DNA of 64,000 bases from Lachnospiraceae bacterium (GTDB lineage Bacteria > Bacillota > Clostridia > Lachnospirales > Lachnospiraceae). The stretch covers positions 1-64,000 of the forward strand of contig JAFYZH010000090.1 in NCBI GenBank assembly GCA_017548765.1, in the 5' to 3' direction. Shown piece by piece: positions 34,800 to 44,312 of the stretch (position 1 is the stretch's first letter; every line of letters begins with the position of its first letter). The translations under genes were made by a program, and so were the position numbers. The notes under the pieces were generated by a model that worked only from the letters and a program-made list of their open reading frames with translations, had not been told where the DNA came from and ran no database searches.

Positions 34800-36129
34800 T
34801 GATCAATTCTCCTGTCAGGTCATATTCATATGCACCCGTGATGCGAACGCGGACGATGTCGCCGCTCATCCACTCATGATCGGGAGAGGCGAAAAACACG
34901 AGTCCGTCCACGCCGGGAGCGTCCATATATGTCCTTCCCGCAAACATTCCCTCTTCCGGAATAAAGCCTTCGACCAGAACGTCGAATTCCTGACCGATAT
35001 GCTCCGAGCAAAGGTCTGCGGATATCTCCTGCTGCAGTTCCATCAAGGAATCTGCGCGCATTCTTTTTATCTCTTCAGGGCACTGGCCTTCCATCTCGGC
35101 GGCCGGTGTGTCCTCCTCCGCGGAGTACGGAAACACTCCGAGGCGGTCAAACGAAACCATGTCGATGAATTCCTTCATCTCTTCAAACTGTTCATCAGTC
35201 TCACCCGGGAAGCCTGCGATCAATGTCGTACGAAGTGCGATATCCGGGATCTCCTCACGAAGATGCGCGATCACACGTAAGATATGTTCGCGATCCGTGT
35301 GTCTGCCCATCTTCTTTAAGATCGCATCGCTGGCGTGCTGGATCGGCATATCGATGTAGTGGCATACCTTCGGCAACCGCTTCATGGCATCGATCATCGC
35401 ATCCGTAATGCTTTCCGGATAACAGTACAACAGGCGGATCCACTTCAGATCTTCGATCTCGGATAACTTCTCGAGCAGCGTCGGGAGCATCGGCTCACGA
35501 TACAGGTCGGTCCCGTACAAGGTCGTATCCTGCGCGACCAGAATGAGTTCGCGCACGCCGGAAGCCACCAGATCCTTCGCTTCTTCGATCAGGTCCTCCA
35601 TCGGAAAACTGCGATAGTGTCCGCGGATCTTCGGAATGACACAATATGTGCACTTCCGGTCGCAGCCTTCCGCGATCTTCAGATACGCATAATAGCCTCC
35701 CGTCGTCAGCGAACGACGCGCACGGCTGTACGATGTCGGATCGGGAGCAGAGATATACGGCACTGTGACAGGGTCCTTCGAAAGGACTTCCTTAAGCAGT
35801 TCACCGATACGCATGACCGAATTCACGGATAAAAGTCCGTCTACCTCCGGCAGATCGCGGCGAATATCCTCCGCATAGCGTGTCGCCAGACAGCCGGTCA
35901 CCAGAAGGGCTTTACATCTGCCTTCCTGCTTCATCCGTCCCATGTCGATGATGGTCTGAATGCTTTCCTGCTTCGCGTCACCGATGAAACAGCAAGTGTT
36001 CACGATGATCACGTCGGCTTCGTGTTCGTCATCGGTCAATGTATGACCTTCATCCAGCAGAAGCCGGATCATTTTCTCCGAGTCGACCAGATTCTTATCG
36101 CAGCCGAGGGAACAGAACATTATTTTCAT
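34783..36129 (-). CDS. rimO: Ribosomal protein S12 methylthiotransferase RimO
   Basis: A radical-SAM enzyme that adds a methylthio group to an Asp of ribosomal protein S12. The 448 residues have the N-terminal UPF0004 domain with its three Cys (including SLGCDKN and NTCCFI), the radical-SAM CDRKCTYCVIP cluster and a C-terminal TRAM domain. The start overlaps the rpoZ stop by ATGA. Confidence 0.96.
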   Translation of the reverse strand: MKIMFCSLGCDKNLVDSEKMIRLLLDEGHTLTDDEHEADVIIVNTCCFIGDAKQESIQTIIDMGRMKQEGRCKALLVTGCLATRYAEDIRRDLPEVDGLLSVNSVMRIGELLKEVLSKDPVTVPYISAPDPTSYSRARRSLTTGGYYAYLKIAEGCDRKCTYCVIPKIRGHYRSFPMEDLIEEAKDLVASGVRELILVAQDTTLYGTDLYREPMLPTLLEKLSEIEDLKWIRLLYCYPESITDAMIDAMKRLPKVCHYIDMPIQHASDAILKKMGRHTDREHILRVIAHLREEIPDIALRTTLIAGFPGETDEQFEEMKEFIDMVSFDRLGVFPYSAEEDTPAAEMEGQCPEEIKRMRADSLMELQQEISADLCSEHIGQEFDVLVEGFIPEEGMFAGRTYMDAPGVDGLVFFASPDHEWMSGDIVRVRITGAYEYDLTGELINELTQ

Positions 36130-36548
36130 TCGTCTTTTTCTTCTGCTGTCTCTTCAGCATCGCCGATATCCTCGGCATCCTCTTCAGCGTCGATCTCAAC
36201 GTCTTCAGACTCTTCCGCCTTCGCCCACTTACCGTAGCCGGTAGCAGCCTGCTGAGCCTTGATCAGCTCGCGGTTCACACGCTGAAGCTCCTCGATCTTC
36301 GCATCTTCTTCTGCGATCTCTTCCTCGTTCAGGATGCGGGTCGTACCATTGTACAACTCACGAACTGCCTGGGACAGCGGCTTATTCTTCGGGTCGCCTG
36401 TACCGGTCAGCTCCTCGATCTCGGTGATCTGACGCGCTCTTCTTGCAGCTGCCAAAACAACGGAATAACGGCTCTTTACCAGAGGGTTATCCTCGTCGCA
36501 GCCTGCGTTGATCTTCTCCATAAGTTCCAAATATGACGGATGTAACAT
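36126..36548 (-). CDS. rpoZ: RNA polymerase omega subunit with long acidic tail
   Basis: Omega assists folding and stability of RNA polymerase beta-prime. Residues 1-70 match the family (MLHPSYLELMEKI, NPLVKSRYSVVLAAARRARQI). The remainder, about 70 residues, is helical and ends in a Glu/Asp/Ala-rich tail, so the 140-residue protein is longer than usual omega subunits (about 70-90). GGAGGC precedes the ATG. It lies 17 bases after gmk, the classical gmk-rpoZ order. Confidence 0.93.
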   Translation of the reverse strand: MLHPSYLELMEKINAGCDEDNPLVKSRYSVVLAAARRARQITEIEELTGTGDPKNKPLSQAVRELYNGTTRILNEEEIAEEDAKIEELQRVNRELIKAQQAATGYGKWAKAEESEDVEIDAEEDAEDIGDAEETAEEKDE

Positions 36549-36565
36549 GTTATAGCCTCCAAAAT

Positions 36566-37216
36566 CTATGATTCAAATGAAAATATCTCAAGTTGTTGTT
36601 TGATCTCGCCGATCAGTTTCTCGCTGCAAACGGCGCGGTCGTGGGCCAGCGTGACCATCTGATGCATCTTCTCAGCACACGCGTCGATGGTGTCATTGAC
36701 CAGAACGTAATCGTAACGGTCCATCAGTGTGGACTCGAAGATCGCGGTCTTCATGCGGCGCTGTACGACTTCCTGCGTCTCCGTACCGCGTCCGATCAGG
36801 CGCTCGTAAAGCGTTTCGGCATCCGGCGGAGTCATGAAGATCAAAAGCGCATCAGGGAACTTCTCTTTGATCTGAAGCGCACCCTGCACTTCGATCTCCA
36901 GGATCACATCGAGGCCTTTATCCAGGCATTCGAAGACATAATCCTTCGGAGTTCCGTAGTAGTTTTCGTTGTAAGTCGCGTACTCGATAAAGCGATCCTC
37001 GGCGATCCTCTTTTCGAATTCCTCCCGGGTCAGGAAGAAATAATCGACACCGTCCTGCTCATATACTCCCGTCTTTTCGTTCATCCGCTTCTGACGAGTC
37101 GTCGCGGATACGGACAATGCATACGTGTCAGGATACGAGGAAAGCAGTTTTTTGATGATCGTGCCTTTACCGGATCCGGAAAAACCGGACAATACGGTGA
37201 GTACACCTCGTTTCAT
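36566..37216 (-). CDS. gmk: Guanylate kinase
   Basis: Phosphorylates GMP to GDP. The 216 residues have the P-loop GFSGSGKGT (8-16), the GMP-binding SVSATTRQKR, and the EYATYNENYYGTPK region. The start overlaps the remA stop by ATGA (37213-37216). remA-gmk-rpoZ is a conserved Firmicutes cluster. Confidence 0.97.
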   Translation of the reverse strand: MKRGVLTVLSGFSGSGKGTIIKKLLSSYPDTYALSVSATTRQKRMNEKTGVYEQDGVDYFFLTREEFEKRIAEDRFIEYATYNENYYGTPKDYVFECLDKGLDVILEIEVQGALQIKEKFPDALLIFMTPPDAETLYERLIGRGTETQEVVQRRMKTAIFESTLMDRYDYVLVNDTIDACAEKMHQMVTLAHDRAVCSEKLIGEIKQQLEIFSFES

Positions 37217-37503
37217 AGCAGTTCCTCCTGCGATTTGGTCTGTTTCAGCGCTTCATCCGGAAAAGGCACCGACTGCGTACGGCTGACGATGGTCTCGGGA
37301 AGCAAAGCTGAAAGCACGACACTTCCGTCGTTCATCAGGATGACGGCCTTCGTTTTACGACCTTGCGTGACATCCACTGCCTTGAAATGATCCTTTGCAT
37401 TTTGCACCAATCGTTTCATCGGAGCGGATTCGCATCGCGTGATCGCGGTAACGCCGTTTAAGTTGATGTAATTGCCGAAACCGACGCTTACAAAGCCATC
37501 CAT
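37213..37503 (-). CDS. remA: RemA/DUF370 family DNA-binding regulator
   Basis: A 96-residue DUF370 protein (MDGFVSVGFGNYINLNGV, KGRKTKAVILMNDGSVVLSAL pattern). In Bacillus RemA activates biofilm-matrix and osmoprotection genes by binding DNA as a ring. Its target genes here are unknown. The ATG at 37503 has AAAGGAGATG upstream and is preferred over an in-frame start ten codons earlier. It is the first gene of the remA-gmk-rpoZ-rimO-pgsA-pncC run and has a near-consensus promoter. Confidence 0.9.
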   Translation of the reverse strand: MDGFVSVGFGNYINLNGVTAITRCESAPMKRLVQNAKDHFKAVDVTQGRKTKAVILMNDGSVVLSALLPETIVSRTQSVPFPDEALKQTKSQEELL

Positions 37504-37594
37504 CGCGCATCTCCTTTCGGTCCGAAACAGCAAACCAATGTTGCTCTATGGGCATTTAGGGCATAGTTACCCCTTTGACCACATAGATAAACAC

Positions 37595-37623
37595 ATTATA
37601 CTTTATCTCCGAAAATAATTCAA
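37595..37623 (-). promoter_or_regulatory. Promoter of the remA-gmk-rpoZ operon
   Basis: A minus-strand -35 TTGAAT (37618-37623), a 17-base spacer and a perfect -10 TATAAT (37595-37600) lie back to back with the rqcH promoter, only 8 bases apart. Confidence 0.8.
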
Positions 37624-37631
37624 GCATATTC

Positions 37632-37660
37632 TTGCTTATCCCTTTTATTTATGATACTAT
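37632..37660 (+). promoter_or_regulatory. Promoter of rqcH
   Basis: A plus-strand -35 TTGCTT (37632-37637), 17-base spacer and -10 TACTAT (37655-37660) precede rqcH by about 60 bases and diverge from the remA promoter. Confidence 0.65.
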
Positions 37661-37721
37661 TTCAGAGAAGTCCGACCGATAAAGGGCCGGAACCACCCCC
37701 GAAAGAATGAGAGGAACGCCT

Positions 37722-39521
37722 ATGGCACTCGATGGAATCACGATCGCTTCTCTCCTGCCCGAACTGAAAAACGCGCTCGAGAAAGGACGTTTATCCAAGA
37801 TATCCCAAACGCAGGCCAATGAACTCCTGCTGACCATAAAAGGAAACCAAAAAGACCCGTACCGCTTACTGATCAATGTAAGTCCGGGTATGCCTTACAT
37901 CTGTTTTACCGACGAAAACAAGCCGGCGCCGCTTACGGCCCCCGGCTTTTGCATGATGCTCAGAAAATACATCGCAAACGGCCGTATCCTCGACATCACG
38001 CAGCCCGGTATGGAACGTATCCTGATCTTTTCGATCGAACACCTGAACGAACTCGGCGATCTCTGCAAAAAGGAATTGATCATCGAGCTCATGGGTAAGT
38101 ACAGCAACATCATCTTCTGCGATGAGAACCGCCGGGTCCTCGACGCGATCCGCCATGTACCCCCTTCGGTAAGTTCGCTCCGCACCATTCTGCCCGGTGC
38201 ATCCTATTACCTTCCCGATGAACTGAAGAAGCAGGATCCGCTCCCGCTTGCCGCTTCGATCGATCGTGGTGAGATCGAAAGCCTTCCCGATGAGTTCTTC
38301 GCCTCTGCGGACACCCTCGTGTCACGCATGTATATGTATTTTGCGGGTCTCAGCCCCATCTTCTGTCAACACATATTAAACCTCGCCGGTCTGGAAAGCG
38401 AGCGTTCCGCCGCTACCCTGAACGAGGAAGAACGCTTACATTTCTCCCGTGTTTTTTCGCGGGAAATGCAGGCCGTGAGCCGGGAGGAAGCCTCTCCGGT
38501 GATCTACTACAAGGGCGACAAACCCGTCGACTTTTCGCCGGTTCCGCTCAGTGTCTATCCCGAATACAAAGCCGAACGGGTCGGAAGCGTCAGCGAGATG
38601 ATCTTCCGCTTCTACTACGAGAAAAGCCTGCACTCCTTCATTCAGGGGAAGTCTGCGGATCTTCGTAAGATCATCCACAATGCACTGGAACGCAACCGTA
38701 AGAAGCTCGCTCTCCTCGAGAAGCAGATGAAGGACGCCCAAAAGGCCGACAAATTCCGACTGCAAGGTGAACTACTGACTGCCTATGCATATCAGTACCC
38801 GGAGCCTGTGAAGTCCGTAACAGTCGAAAACTACTACGAAGATAACAAACTCGTGACGATCGCGCTCGATGAAACAAAGACTGTTCGTCAGAACGCTACC
38901 GCCTTTTACGAGCGTTACAATAAGTTGAAACGTACACAGGAGGCGACCGAAGGCCTGCTGGAGGAAACAAAGGAGGCTGTAACGCATCTGGAAAGCATGC
39001 AGCTCTCGCTCGCATTGTCCAAGTCCGAAGCCGACCTGACCGACATCGCAAACGAATTGAAGAAAGCCGGCTACATGAAAAAAGCGACGCAGCCTGCAGG
39101 CAAAAAGAAGCCTGCTAAAGAACCCGGCGTAGCCGGAAAGCCTTTACATTTTGTTAACTGCGACGGAATGGACATGTTCGTCGGAAAGAATAACCTGCAG
39201 AACGAGTATGTGACCTTCACCCTCGCCGGCCCGAACGATATGTGGTTCCACGCAAAGAACATTCCCGGATCCCACGTCATCGTAAAGACGGGCGGTAAGG
39301 AAATGTCCGACCGCGCATACGAAGAAGCCGCGGCCCTGGCAGCATACTTCTGCCAAAACCGCGACAGTGATAAAGTCGAGATCGATTATGTATCGCGCAA
39401 GGCGATCAAAAAGCCACCGAAGTCTGCCTTCGGTTTCGTCATCTATCATACAAACTACTCGATGATCGCGCGCCCGGATATCTCCGATCTGACCGAGATA
39501 AAGGACGGATCAACGAAATAG
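37722..39521 (+). CDS. rqcH: Ribosome-associated quality control protein RqcH (NFACT family)
   Basis: Binds stalled 50S subunits carrying peptidyl-tRNA and directs addition of C-terminal alanine tails. The 599 residues comprise an NFACT-N domain (1-about 260), a long coiled coil (about 270-440) and a C-terminal NFACT-R domain with DMWFHAKNIPGSHVIVK. It was formerly annotated as fibronectin-binding protein. The ATG at 37722 (MALDGITI) is preferred because AGAGG is 7 bases upstream; the ATG five codons earlier is less well placed. Its last 12 bases overlap the convergent lipoprotein gene. Confidence 0.95.
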   Translation: MALDGITIASLLPELKNALEKGRLSKISQTQANELLLTIKGNQKDPYRLLINVSPGMPYICFTDENKPAPLTAPGFCMMLRKYIANGRILDITQPGMERILIFSIEHLNELGDLCKKELIIELMGKYSNIIFCDENRRVLDAIRHVPPSVSSLRTILPGASYYLPDELKKQDPLPLAASIDRGEIESLPDEFFASADTLVSRMYMYFAGLSPIFCQHILNLAGLESERSAATLNEEERLHFSRVFSREMQAVSREEASPVIYYKGDKPVDFSPVPLSVYPEYKAERVGSVSEMIFRFYYEKSLHSFIQGKSADLRKIIHNALERNRKKLALLEKQMKDAQKADKFRLQGELLTAYAYQYPEPVKSVTVENYYEDNKLVTIALDETKTVRQNATAFYERYNKLKRTQEATEGLLEETKEAVTHLESMQLSLALSKSEADLTDIANELKKAGYMKKATQPAGKKKPAKEPGVAGKPLHFVNCDGMDMFVGKNNLQNEYVTFTLAGPNDMWFHAKNIPGSHVIVKTGGKEMSDRAYEEAAALAAYFCQNRDSDKVEIDYVSRKAIKKPPKSAFGFVIYHTNYSMIARPDISDLTEIKDGSTK

Positions 39522-40565
39522 TTCGAACGCTTCCCAGCCTTCCCGGTTGAAGAAGATCTTCGCACGGTCGATATAATTCGAGCACTCTTTTTCATAATAA
39601 TCGTTGATCATGATCTCCAGCTTGCGTTCGCGGTTCTTCGCGGACAATGCTTCGTCGAATTTGTCGATCACGGTGACGATGTAATAAGCGCCCTCACATG
39701 AGATCACCGGACTGGTCTTCTTATCTTCCAGTTCCATGATCGTATCCATGATCGTGTCCGGGAAATCATCCTCACGCGTCACGGCATACTGGGTATTCGG
39801 AAGCTCGTTGATCTCGGATGATTCCGCGAGCATGAAGAAATCATTTCCGTTCTTCAGATCCGACTCGAACTTACGGATCGCCGCTTCATCCGAACTTTTG
39901 ATTATACCGCAACTTACGACACGGACCTCTTCATCGCTGATGACGAGGTTCGCTGCTTTTCTGAGAATAGCCTGGTACTTCCGGGCTTTTTTATACATAG
40001 TGAATACGTGCTTGCACTCCTCGAGTGTAACATTTTCCGGGATGCGCACGACCAGATGCCGCATCTCATCTTCATTTGCCGAAGGATCTTCCGAAGATGC
40101 CGTGGCCTGCTCCGCCCCGCTCGAAGGGACAGCTGCGATCCCGGCCGTTTTGATCTTCGAATCGTAAAACGCCTGCGCGTCAGACGCGATCTCATTTTCC
40201 TCTGCCTTCGAAAGTGTGTTTTCTTCATCAAACCGCGAGGAAAAGGCAGTGAGCATCATAAGTTCTTTATATAGACCGTACTCTTTGATGTAGACATCCA
40301 GTGTCATCTCGCTGTCGGCAAAAGCCGGCGCGAACACCTTCGCAGGGTTGGTATATACTTCACTGTACTGGGCGGTCAATGTCTCCCAAAACAGGTAGGC
40401 GATCACGGATAATTCGTTAAAGTTCACCGTATGTTTTTCCATGTAGATAACGTCCGTTTCGGCATTATAGTCGAAATCGGACGTTTTCTTAGAAAAGCGG
40501 GAACAGCCGCACAGGCCGACCAGCATGGATATAAGCATCAAAACTGCTATGATCCGTTTTGACAT
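39510..40565 (-). CDS. Lipoprotein resembling PrsA/SurA-type peptidyl-prolyl isomerase chaperones
   Basis: A 351-residue lipoprotein. The signal segment ends LVGLCGC, so Cys21 should be lipidated. The helical body (about 30-200) and a C-terminal parvulin-like stretch (about 210-330: GIIKSSDEAAIRKFESDLKNGNDF, then FPDTIMDTI and CEGAYYIVTVIDKF) suggest a foldase for exported proteins. A Ser/Ala/Glu-rich insertion interrupts residues 145-165. The isomerase active-site residues are not conserved clearly enough to claim activity. The ATG at 40565 follows GGAGTGA at the end of maf; an earlier GTG overlaps that site. Confidence 0.8.
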   Translation of the reverse strand: MSKRIIAVLMLISMLVGLCGCSRFSKKTSDFDYNAETDVIYMEKHTVNFNELSVIAYLFWETLTAQYSEVYTNPAKVFAPAFADSEMTLDVYIKEYGLYKELMMLTAFSSRFDEENTLSKAEENEIASDAQAFYDSKIKTAGIAAVPSSGAEQATASSEDPSANEDEMRHLVVRIPENVTLEECKHVFTMYKKARKYQAILRKAANLVISDEEVRVVSCGIIKSSDEAAIRKFESDLKNGNDFFMLAESSEINELPNTQYAVTREDDFPDTIMDTIMELEDKKTSPVISCEGAYYIVTVIDKFDEALSAKNRERKLEIMINDYYEKECSNYIDRAKIFFNREGWEAFELFR

Positions 40566-40573
40566 CGATGATC

Positions 40574-41215
40574 TCACTCCAGAATCCCCTTCTTCTTCAA
40601 AAATCGATACAATTCATACAGCGGTAAGCCGACGACGTTGTTGTAGTCGCCGTCGATCCTGCGGATAAACGTTCCGCCGATCCCCTGAAGTCCGTACGAG
40701 CCTGCCTTATCCATCGGCTCGCCCGTTGCGATATACCAGCGGATCTCGTCGTCCGACATCGGTCCGAAAAACACATCCGTGCAGACCGAAAAACGATCCT
40801 CCGAGATCAGGTTTCCGGAAGCATCGGAGATCAGAACAGCGACACCGGTATAGACCGAATGTTTCGTCTCAGCGTTTTCGCCGGTCACTCCGCTTCCGCT
40901 CAGTTTATACAACATGGAAAATGCATCTTCTTCGTCCCGCGGTTTTCCGAGGATCTCGCCGTCGTACACGACAACGGTGTCCGCGCCGATCCAAACCGTG
41001 CTCCGGCCCGTCTCGGATGCCCCTGTGTGCTCATATACGGCCCGTGCTTTCGTTTTTGCGAGCAGGCTGACATATTCCGCAGGCGACAGATGTTCTTCAT
41101 TTGCGGGCTCTTCCGCGTTGCTGACCCGAACCTCAAACGGGATGTTCAAATGTCCCAGGATCTCTTTACGTCTCGGCGAAGCGCTGGCCAGAATAAAACG
41201 ATATCCCGTATCCAT
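40574..41215 (-). CDS. maf: Maf-family nucleotide pyrophosphatase
   Basis: Hydrolyses non-canonical or pyrimidine nucleoside triphosphates to monophosphates, keeping them out of nucleic acids. The 213-residue protein has the N-terminal ILASASPRRKEIL, GADTVVVYDGEILGKP and the FSVCTDVFF region. The ATG at 41215 shares one base with the gpsA stop (TGATG). It is followed 8 bases later by the lipoprotein start. Confidence 0.95.
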   Translation of the reverse strand: MDTGYRFILASASPRRKEILGHLNIPFEVRVSNAEEPANEEHLSPAEYVSLLAKTKARAVYEHTGASETGRSTVWIGADTVVVYDGEILGKPRDEEDAFSMLYKLSGSGVTGENAETKHSVYTGVAVLISDASGNLISEDRFSVCTDVFFGPMSDDEIRWYIATGEPMDKAGSYGLQGIGGTFIRRIDGDYNNVVGLPLYELYRFLKKKGILE

Positions 41216-42234
41216 CAATCTGCATCCTTCTCCCAGATGATGCCGTAGTACTCGGCTCTTCCGTCACGGTTCATCAGGTCGGAGAACGCCTCTTTAACGC
41301 TCTTTCCGTTAAACACGATCTCGTAGACCTGTGTAACGATCGGCATTTCGACATGGTACTTATCTGCCAATGTCTTCGCCGCCTTTGTGGAATGCACGCC
41401 TTCTACGATCTGCTGTACCTTATCCATGGCTTCTTTCGCAGTCATGCCCTGACCCATGTAAACACCGGCCGTACGATTACGGCTGTGCTTGCTGGCGCAG
41501 GTAACGATCAGGTCGCCGATGCCGGACAGGCCGTAGAATGTATGGATGTGTCCGCCCATCGCGGTACCGAGACGGGTGATCTCCGCGATACCACGTGTGA
41601 TCAACGCGGCCAATGTATTGTCCCCGTAGCCCAGACCTTCGACCATGCCTGCCGCAAGGGCGATGACATTCTTCAGGCTGGCTCCGAGTTCGATCCCGAG
41701 CATATCATTGCTGATATATGTCCGGAAATTTGAATTCATAAAAATGCTCTGCAGATACTCTGCAGTTTCTTTCTTCTTCGCACCGATGACCGTAGTCGTC
41801 GGCATTGCGTTGCAGACTTCCTCCGCATGGCTCGGACCGGAAAGCACGGCGACCTCACACTGCGGGATCTCTTCCTGAAGGATACCCGTCATCGTAAGCA
41901 GGCTGTCGGCTTCGATACCTTTCGCCACATTTACGATGATCTGCCCATTCCGAATATACGGTGCCAGCAGATGCGCAGTCTCCCGGACATAAGGCGAAGC
42001 GACTGCCATGACCAGAACGTCGCGGTCGGTAACCGCCTCCTTCGGGTCCAATGTCAGTTTCACATCCTCAGGTAAAACAAAACCCGGAAGATTCTTATAC
42101 CGGTGTGTTGTCGATAATTCCTCGATCTCTTTTTCGATTTTCGACCAAATGATCAGATCATGACCGTTATCCGTGATAACTCTTGAGAGACCGACGCCCC
42201 AGGTGCCGCCTCCGAGTATTGTGATCTTTGCCAT
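41215..42234 (-). CDS. gpsA: Glycerol-3-phosphate dehydrogenase [NAD(P)+]
   Basis: Reduces dihydroxyacetone phosphate to sn-glycerol-3-phosphate for phospholipid synthesis. The 339 residues have the dinucleotide-binding GGGTWGVGL near the start, VAKGIEADSL, LSGPSHAEEV and GIGDLIVTCASKHSRNR. It lies 45 bases after plsY, the next enzyme using its product, and is one base-coupled to maf. Confidence 0.97.
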   Translation of the reverse strand: MAKITILGGGTWGVGLSRVITDNGHDLIIWSKIEKEIEELSTTHRYKNLPGFVLPEDVKLTLDPKEAVTDRDVLVMAVASPYVRETAHLLAPYIRNGQIIVNVAKGIEADSLLTMTGILQEEIPQCEVAVLSGPSHAEEVCNAMPTTTVIGAKKKETAEYLQSIFMNSNFRTYISNDMLGIELGASLKNVIALAAGMVEGLGYGDNTLAALITRGIAEITRLGTAMGGHIHTFYGLSGIGDLIVTCASKHSRNRTAGVYMGQGMTAKEAMDKVQQIVEGVHSTKAAKTLADKYHVEMPIVTQVYEIVFNGKSVKEAFSDLMNRDGRAEYYGIIWEKDAD

Positions 42235-42279
42235 GATATCTCCTTTCTTGATGCAGGAACGTATTTACAGGCCGATGCC

Positions 42280-42987
42280 TTATTCTTCCGTCGTATCTTT
42301 GATCTCTTCCGACGCTTCAGTCTGCTTCGGCGCTTTATGTTTCCTCGTGTTGAATTTATTTTCCGTTCCGTTCATCAAACGGGCGATATTCTTTCGATGC
42401 TGATAGAACGCAAGGATCGTCGTGATGACACACAAAACGACCAGTTCGATCTTACCATGTGACGTCAGACCGTAGGACCAGCAATAGTTGTGGATGATCA
42501 TCAGGATGAAGGTCTGCGACACCGAATACAGGGAAGAAAACGAAACATAGCCGGTCAGGAAAACCAGCAGCGCGAACGCCATGAAACCGAGCAATGCGAT
42601 CCAGCCGTCGAGGGCGATAGCGACCGCGCCCGTGCAGGCGATACCTTTTCCTCCCTTAAACTTCAGGAAGAACGGGAAATTATGTCCCAGGATGACGCCG
42701 AGGCCGATGTAAAACGTATAGATCATGGCATCGGTGTCGCCCTCCGGCAGATGCTTCGCGAATACGAAGCGCATCAGCAGACAAGGGATCAACGCCTTCA
42801 AAAAATCACCGAGGAACACGATGGCTCCTGCCTTCTTACCCATAACACGGAGTGTATTCGTCGTTCCGGTGTTACCGCTTCCTTTCGAACGAAGATCGAC
42901 ATGCATGATCTTCGCGTAAAAATATCCGGTTTGAATGAGTCCGAACAGATACCCCACTAAAATCACAAGGATCTTTTGATAATTCAT
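42280..42987 (-). CDS. plsY: Acyl-phosphate:glycerol-3-phosphate acyltransferase PlsY
   Basis: Transfers an acyl group from acyl-phosphate (made by PlsX) to glycerol-3-phosphate. The 235-residue polytopic protein has the motifs [32 protein letters not shown] and a third near residues 170-185. The C-terminal 30 residues form a Glu/Thr-rich cytosolic tail. The start overlaps the der stop by ATGA. Confidence 0.95.
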   Translation of the reverse strand: MNYQKILVILVGYLFGLIQTGYFYAKIMHVDLRSKGSGNTGTTNTLRVMGKKAGAIVFLGDFLKALIPCLLMRFVFAKHLPEGDTDAMIYTFYIGLGVILGHNFPFFLKFKGGKGIACTGAVAIALDGWIALLGFMAFALLVFLTGYVSFSSLYSVSQTFILMIIHNYCWSYGLTSHGKIELVVLCVITTILAFYQHRKNIARLMNGTENKFNTRKHKAPKQTEASEEIKDTTEE

Positions 42988-44312
42988 TGTTCTTTTTCCT
43001 TTCGCTCACGGATCATAAAACGAAGCGGCGTCCCCTTAAATCCGAACGCTTCTCTGATCTTGTTTTCGATGTATCTTGTATATGAAAAATGCATCAATTC
43101 CTTATCGTTTACAAAGATGACGAATGAAGGCGGTTTCACGGAAACCTGCGTGATGTAGAACAGTTTCAGGCGCTTACCCTTATCCGACGGCGGCTGCTGC
43201 ATGGTCACTGCCTCGGACAGGATCTCATTGAGCACACCGGTCGTAATACGCAGCTGCTGATTCTGGATCACGGCGTCGATCGTGTCGAACAGTTTGTTGA
43301 AACGCTGTCCGGTCTTCGCCGAGATGTACATCACTTCCGCATACGGCATGAAGGAAAGGACTTCCGTGACCTTCTCCGTGAAGCGGTAGATCGTCTTATC
43401 GTCTTTCTCGATGGCATCCCATTTATTGACCGCGATGATTACGCCCTTGCCTCTTTCGTGGGCAATGCCTGCCACCTTCGCATCCTGCTCCGTCACGCCT
43501 TCCACGGCATCGATGACCAGGATCGCGATATCGCAACGGTCGACCGCGGAAACGGTACGAATGATGCTGTAACGCTCGAGTTCTTCTTTGATCTTACTCT
43601 TACGACGCAGACCTGCGGTGTCGATGAAGATATATTTATGTCCATTGACCTCGACTTCGGTATCGATGGCATCACGTGTGGTGCCTGCGATATCGGAAAC
43701 GATCACGCGGTCCTCGCCGGCGATGCGGTTGATGATCGAAGACTTGCCGACATTCGGCTTACCGATGATCGCGATCTTCGGAATGCTATCATCCTCTTCG
43801 ACCTCTTCCTGCTCCGGGAAATGCGCGCTGACAGCGTCGAGCATGTCGCCCAGACCCAGCTTTGAAACCGCCGAGACCGGAACGGGCTCGCCGATACCCA
43901 GGTTATAGAACTCGTAGACATCCGCCATCATCTTCTGGAAGTTATCGACTTTATTGACCACCAAAACGACGGGCTTCTTCGATTTGCGGAGCATGGTCGC
44001 GACTTTTTCGTCCGCGTCCACAAGTCCCTGACGCACATCCACCAGGAAGATGATCACATCCGCTGTCGCGATCGCGATCTCTGCCTGTTCACGCATCTGG
44101 GACAGGATGACATCCTTACTCTCCGGCTCGATACCGCCCGTATCGATCAGTGTGAACTTCTTATTCAGCCACTCGCAATCCGCGTAGATGCGGTCGCGCG
44201 TAACGCCCGGCGTATCCTTGACGATGGATATATTGTCGCCGGCGAGTATATTAAAGAGTGTGGATTTACCCACGTTCGGTCGCCCTACGATGGCGACGAT
44301 CGGTTTACTCAT
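42984..44312 (-). CDS. der: Ribosome-biogenesis GTPase Der (EngA)
   Basis: A double GTPase needed for 50S assembly. The 442 residues have two G domains, [13 protein letters not shown] near residue 10 and [13 protein letters not shown] near 180, each with DTxG and NKxD motifs, and a C-terminal KH-like domain ending in basic residues. The ATG at 44312 is preferred, with AAGGAGA six bases upstream; an ATG two codons earlier abuts that site. The start overlaps the DUF512 gene end by 8 bases. Confidence 0.97.
   Translation of the reverse strand: MSKPIVAIVGRPNVGKSTLFNILAGDNISIVKDTPGVTRDRIYADCEWLNKKFTLIDTGGIEPESKDVILSQMREQAEIAIATADVIIFLVDVRQGLVDADEKVATMLRKSKKPVVLVVNKVDNFQKMMADVYEFYNLGIGEPVPVSAVSKLGLGDMLDAVSAHFPEQEEVEEDDSIPKIAIIGKPNVGKSSIINRIAGEDRVIVSDIAGTTRDAIDTEVEVNGHKYIFIDTAGLRRKSKIKEELERYSIIRTVSAVDRCDIAILVIDAVEGVTEQDAKVAGIAHERGKGVIIAVNKWDAIEKDDKTIYRFTEKVTEVLSFMPYAEVMYISAKTGQRFNKLFDTIDAVIQNQQLRITTGVLNEILSEAVTMQQPPSDKGKRLKLFYITQVSVKPPSFVIFVNDKELMHFSYTRYIENKIREAFGFKGTPLRFMIRERKEKEQ

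Noticed and set aside
39510..40577. GTG start for the PrsA-like lipoprotein at 40577
   Set aside because: It overlaps the GGAGTGA ribosome binding site; the ATG at 40565 gives a clean signal peptide.
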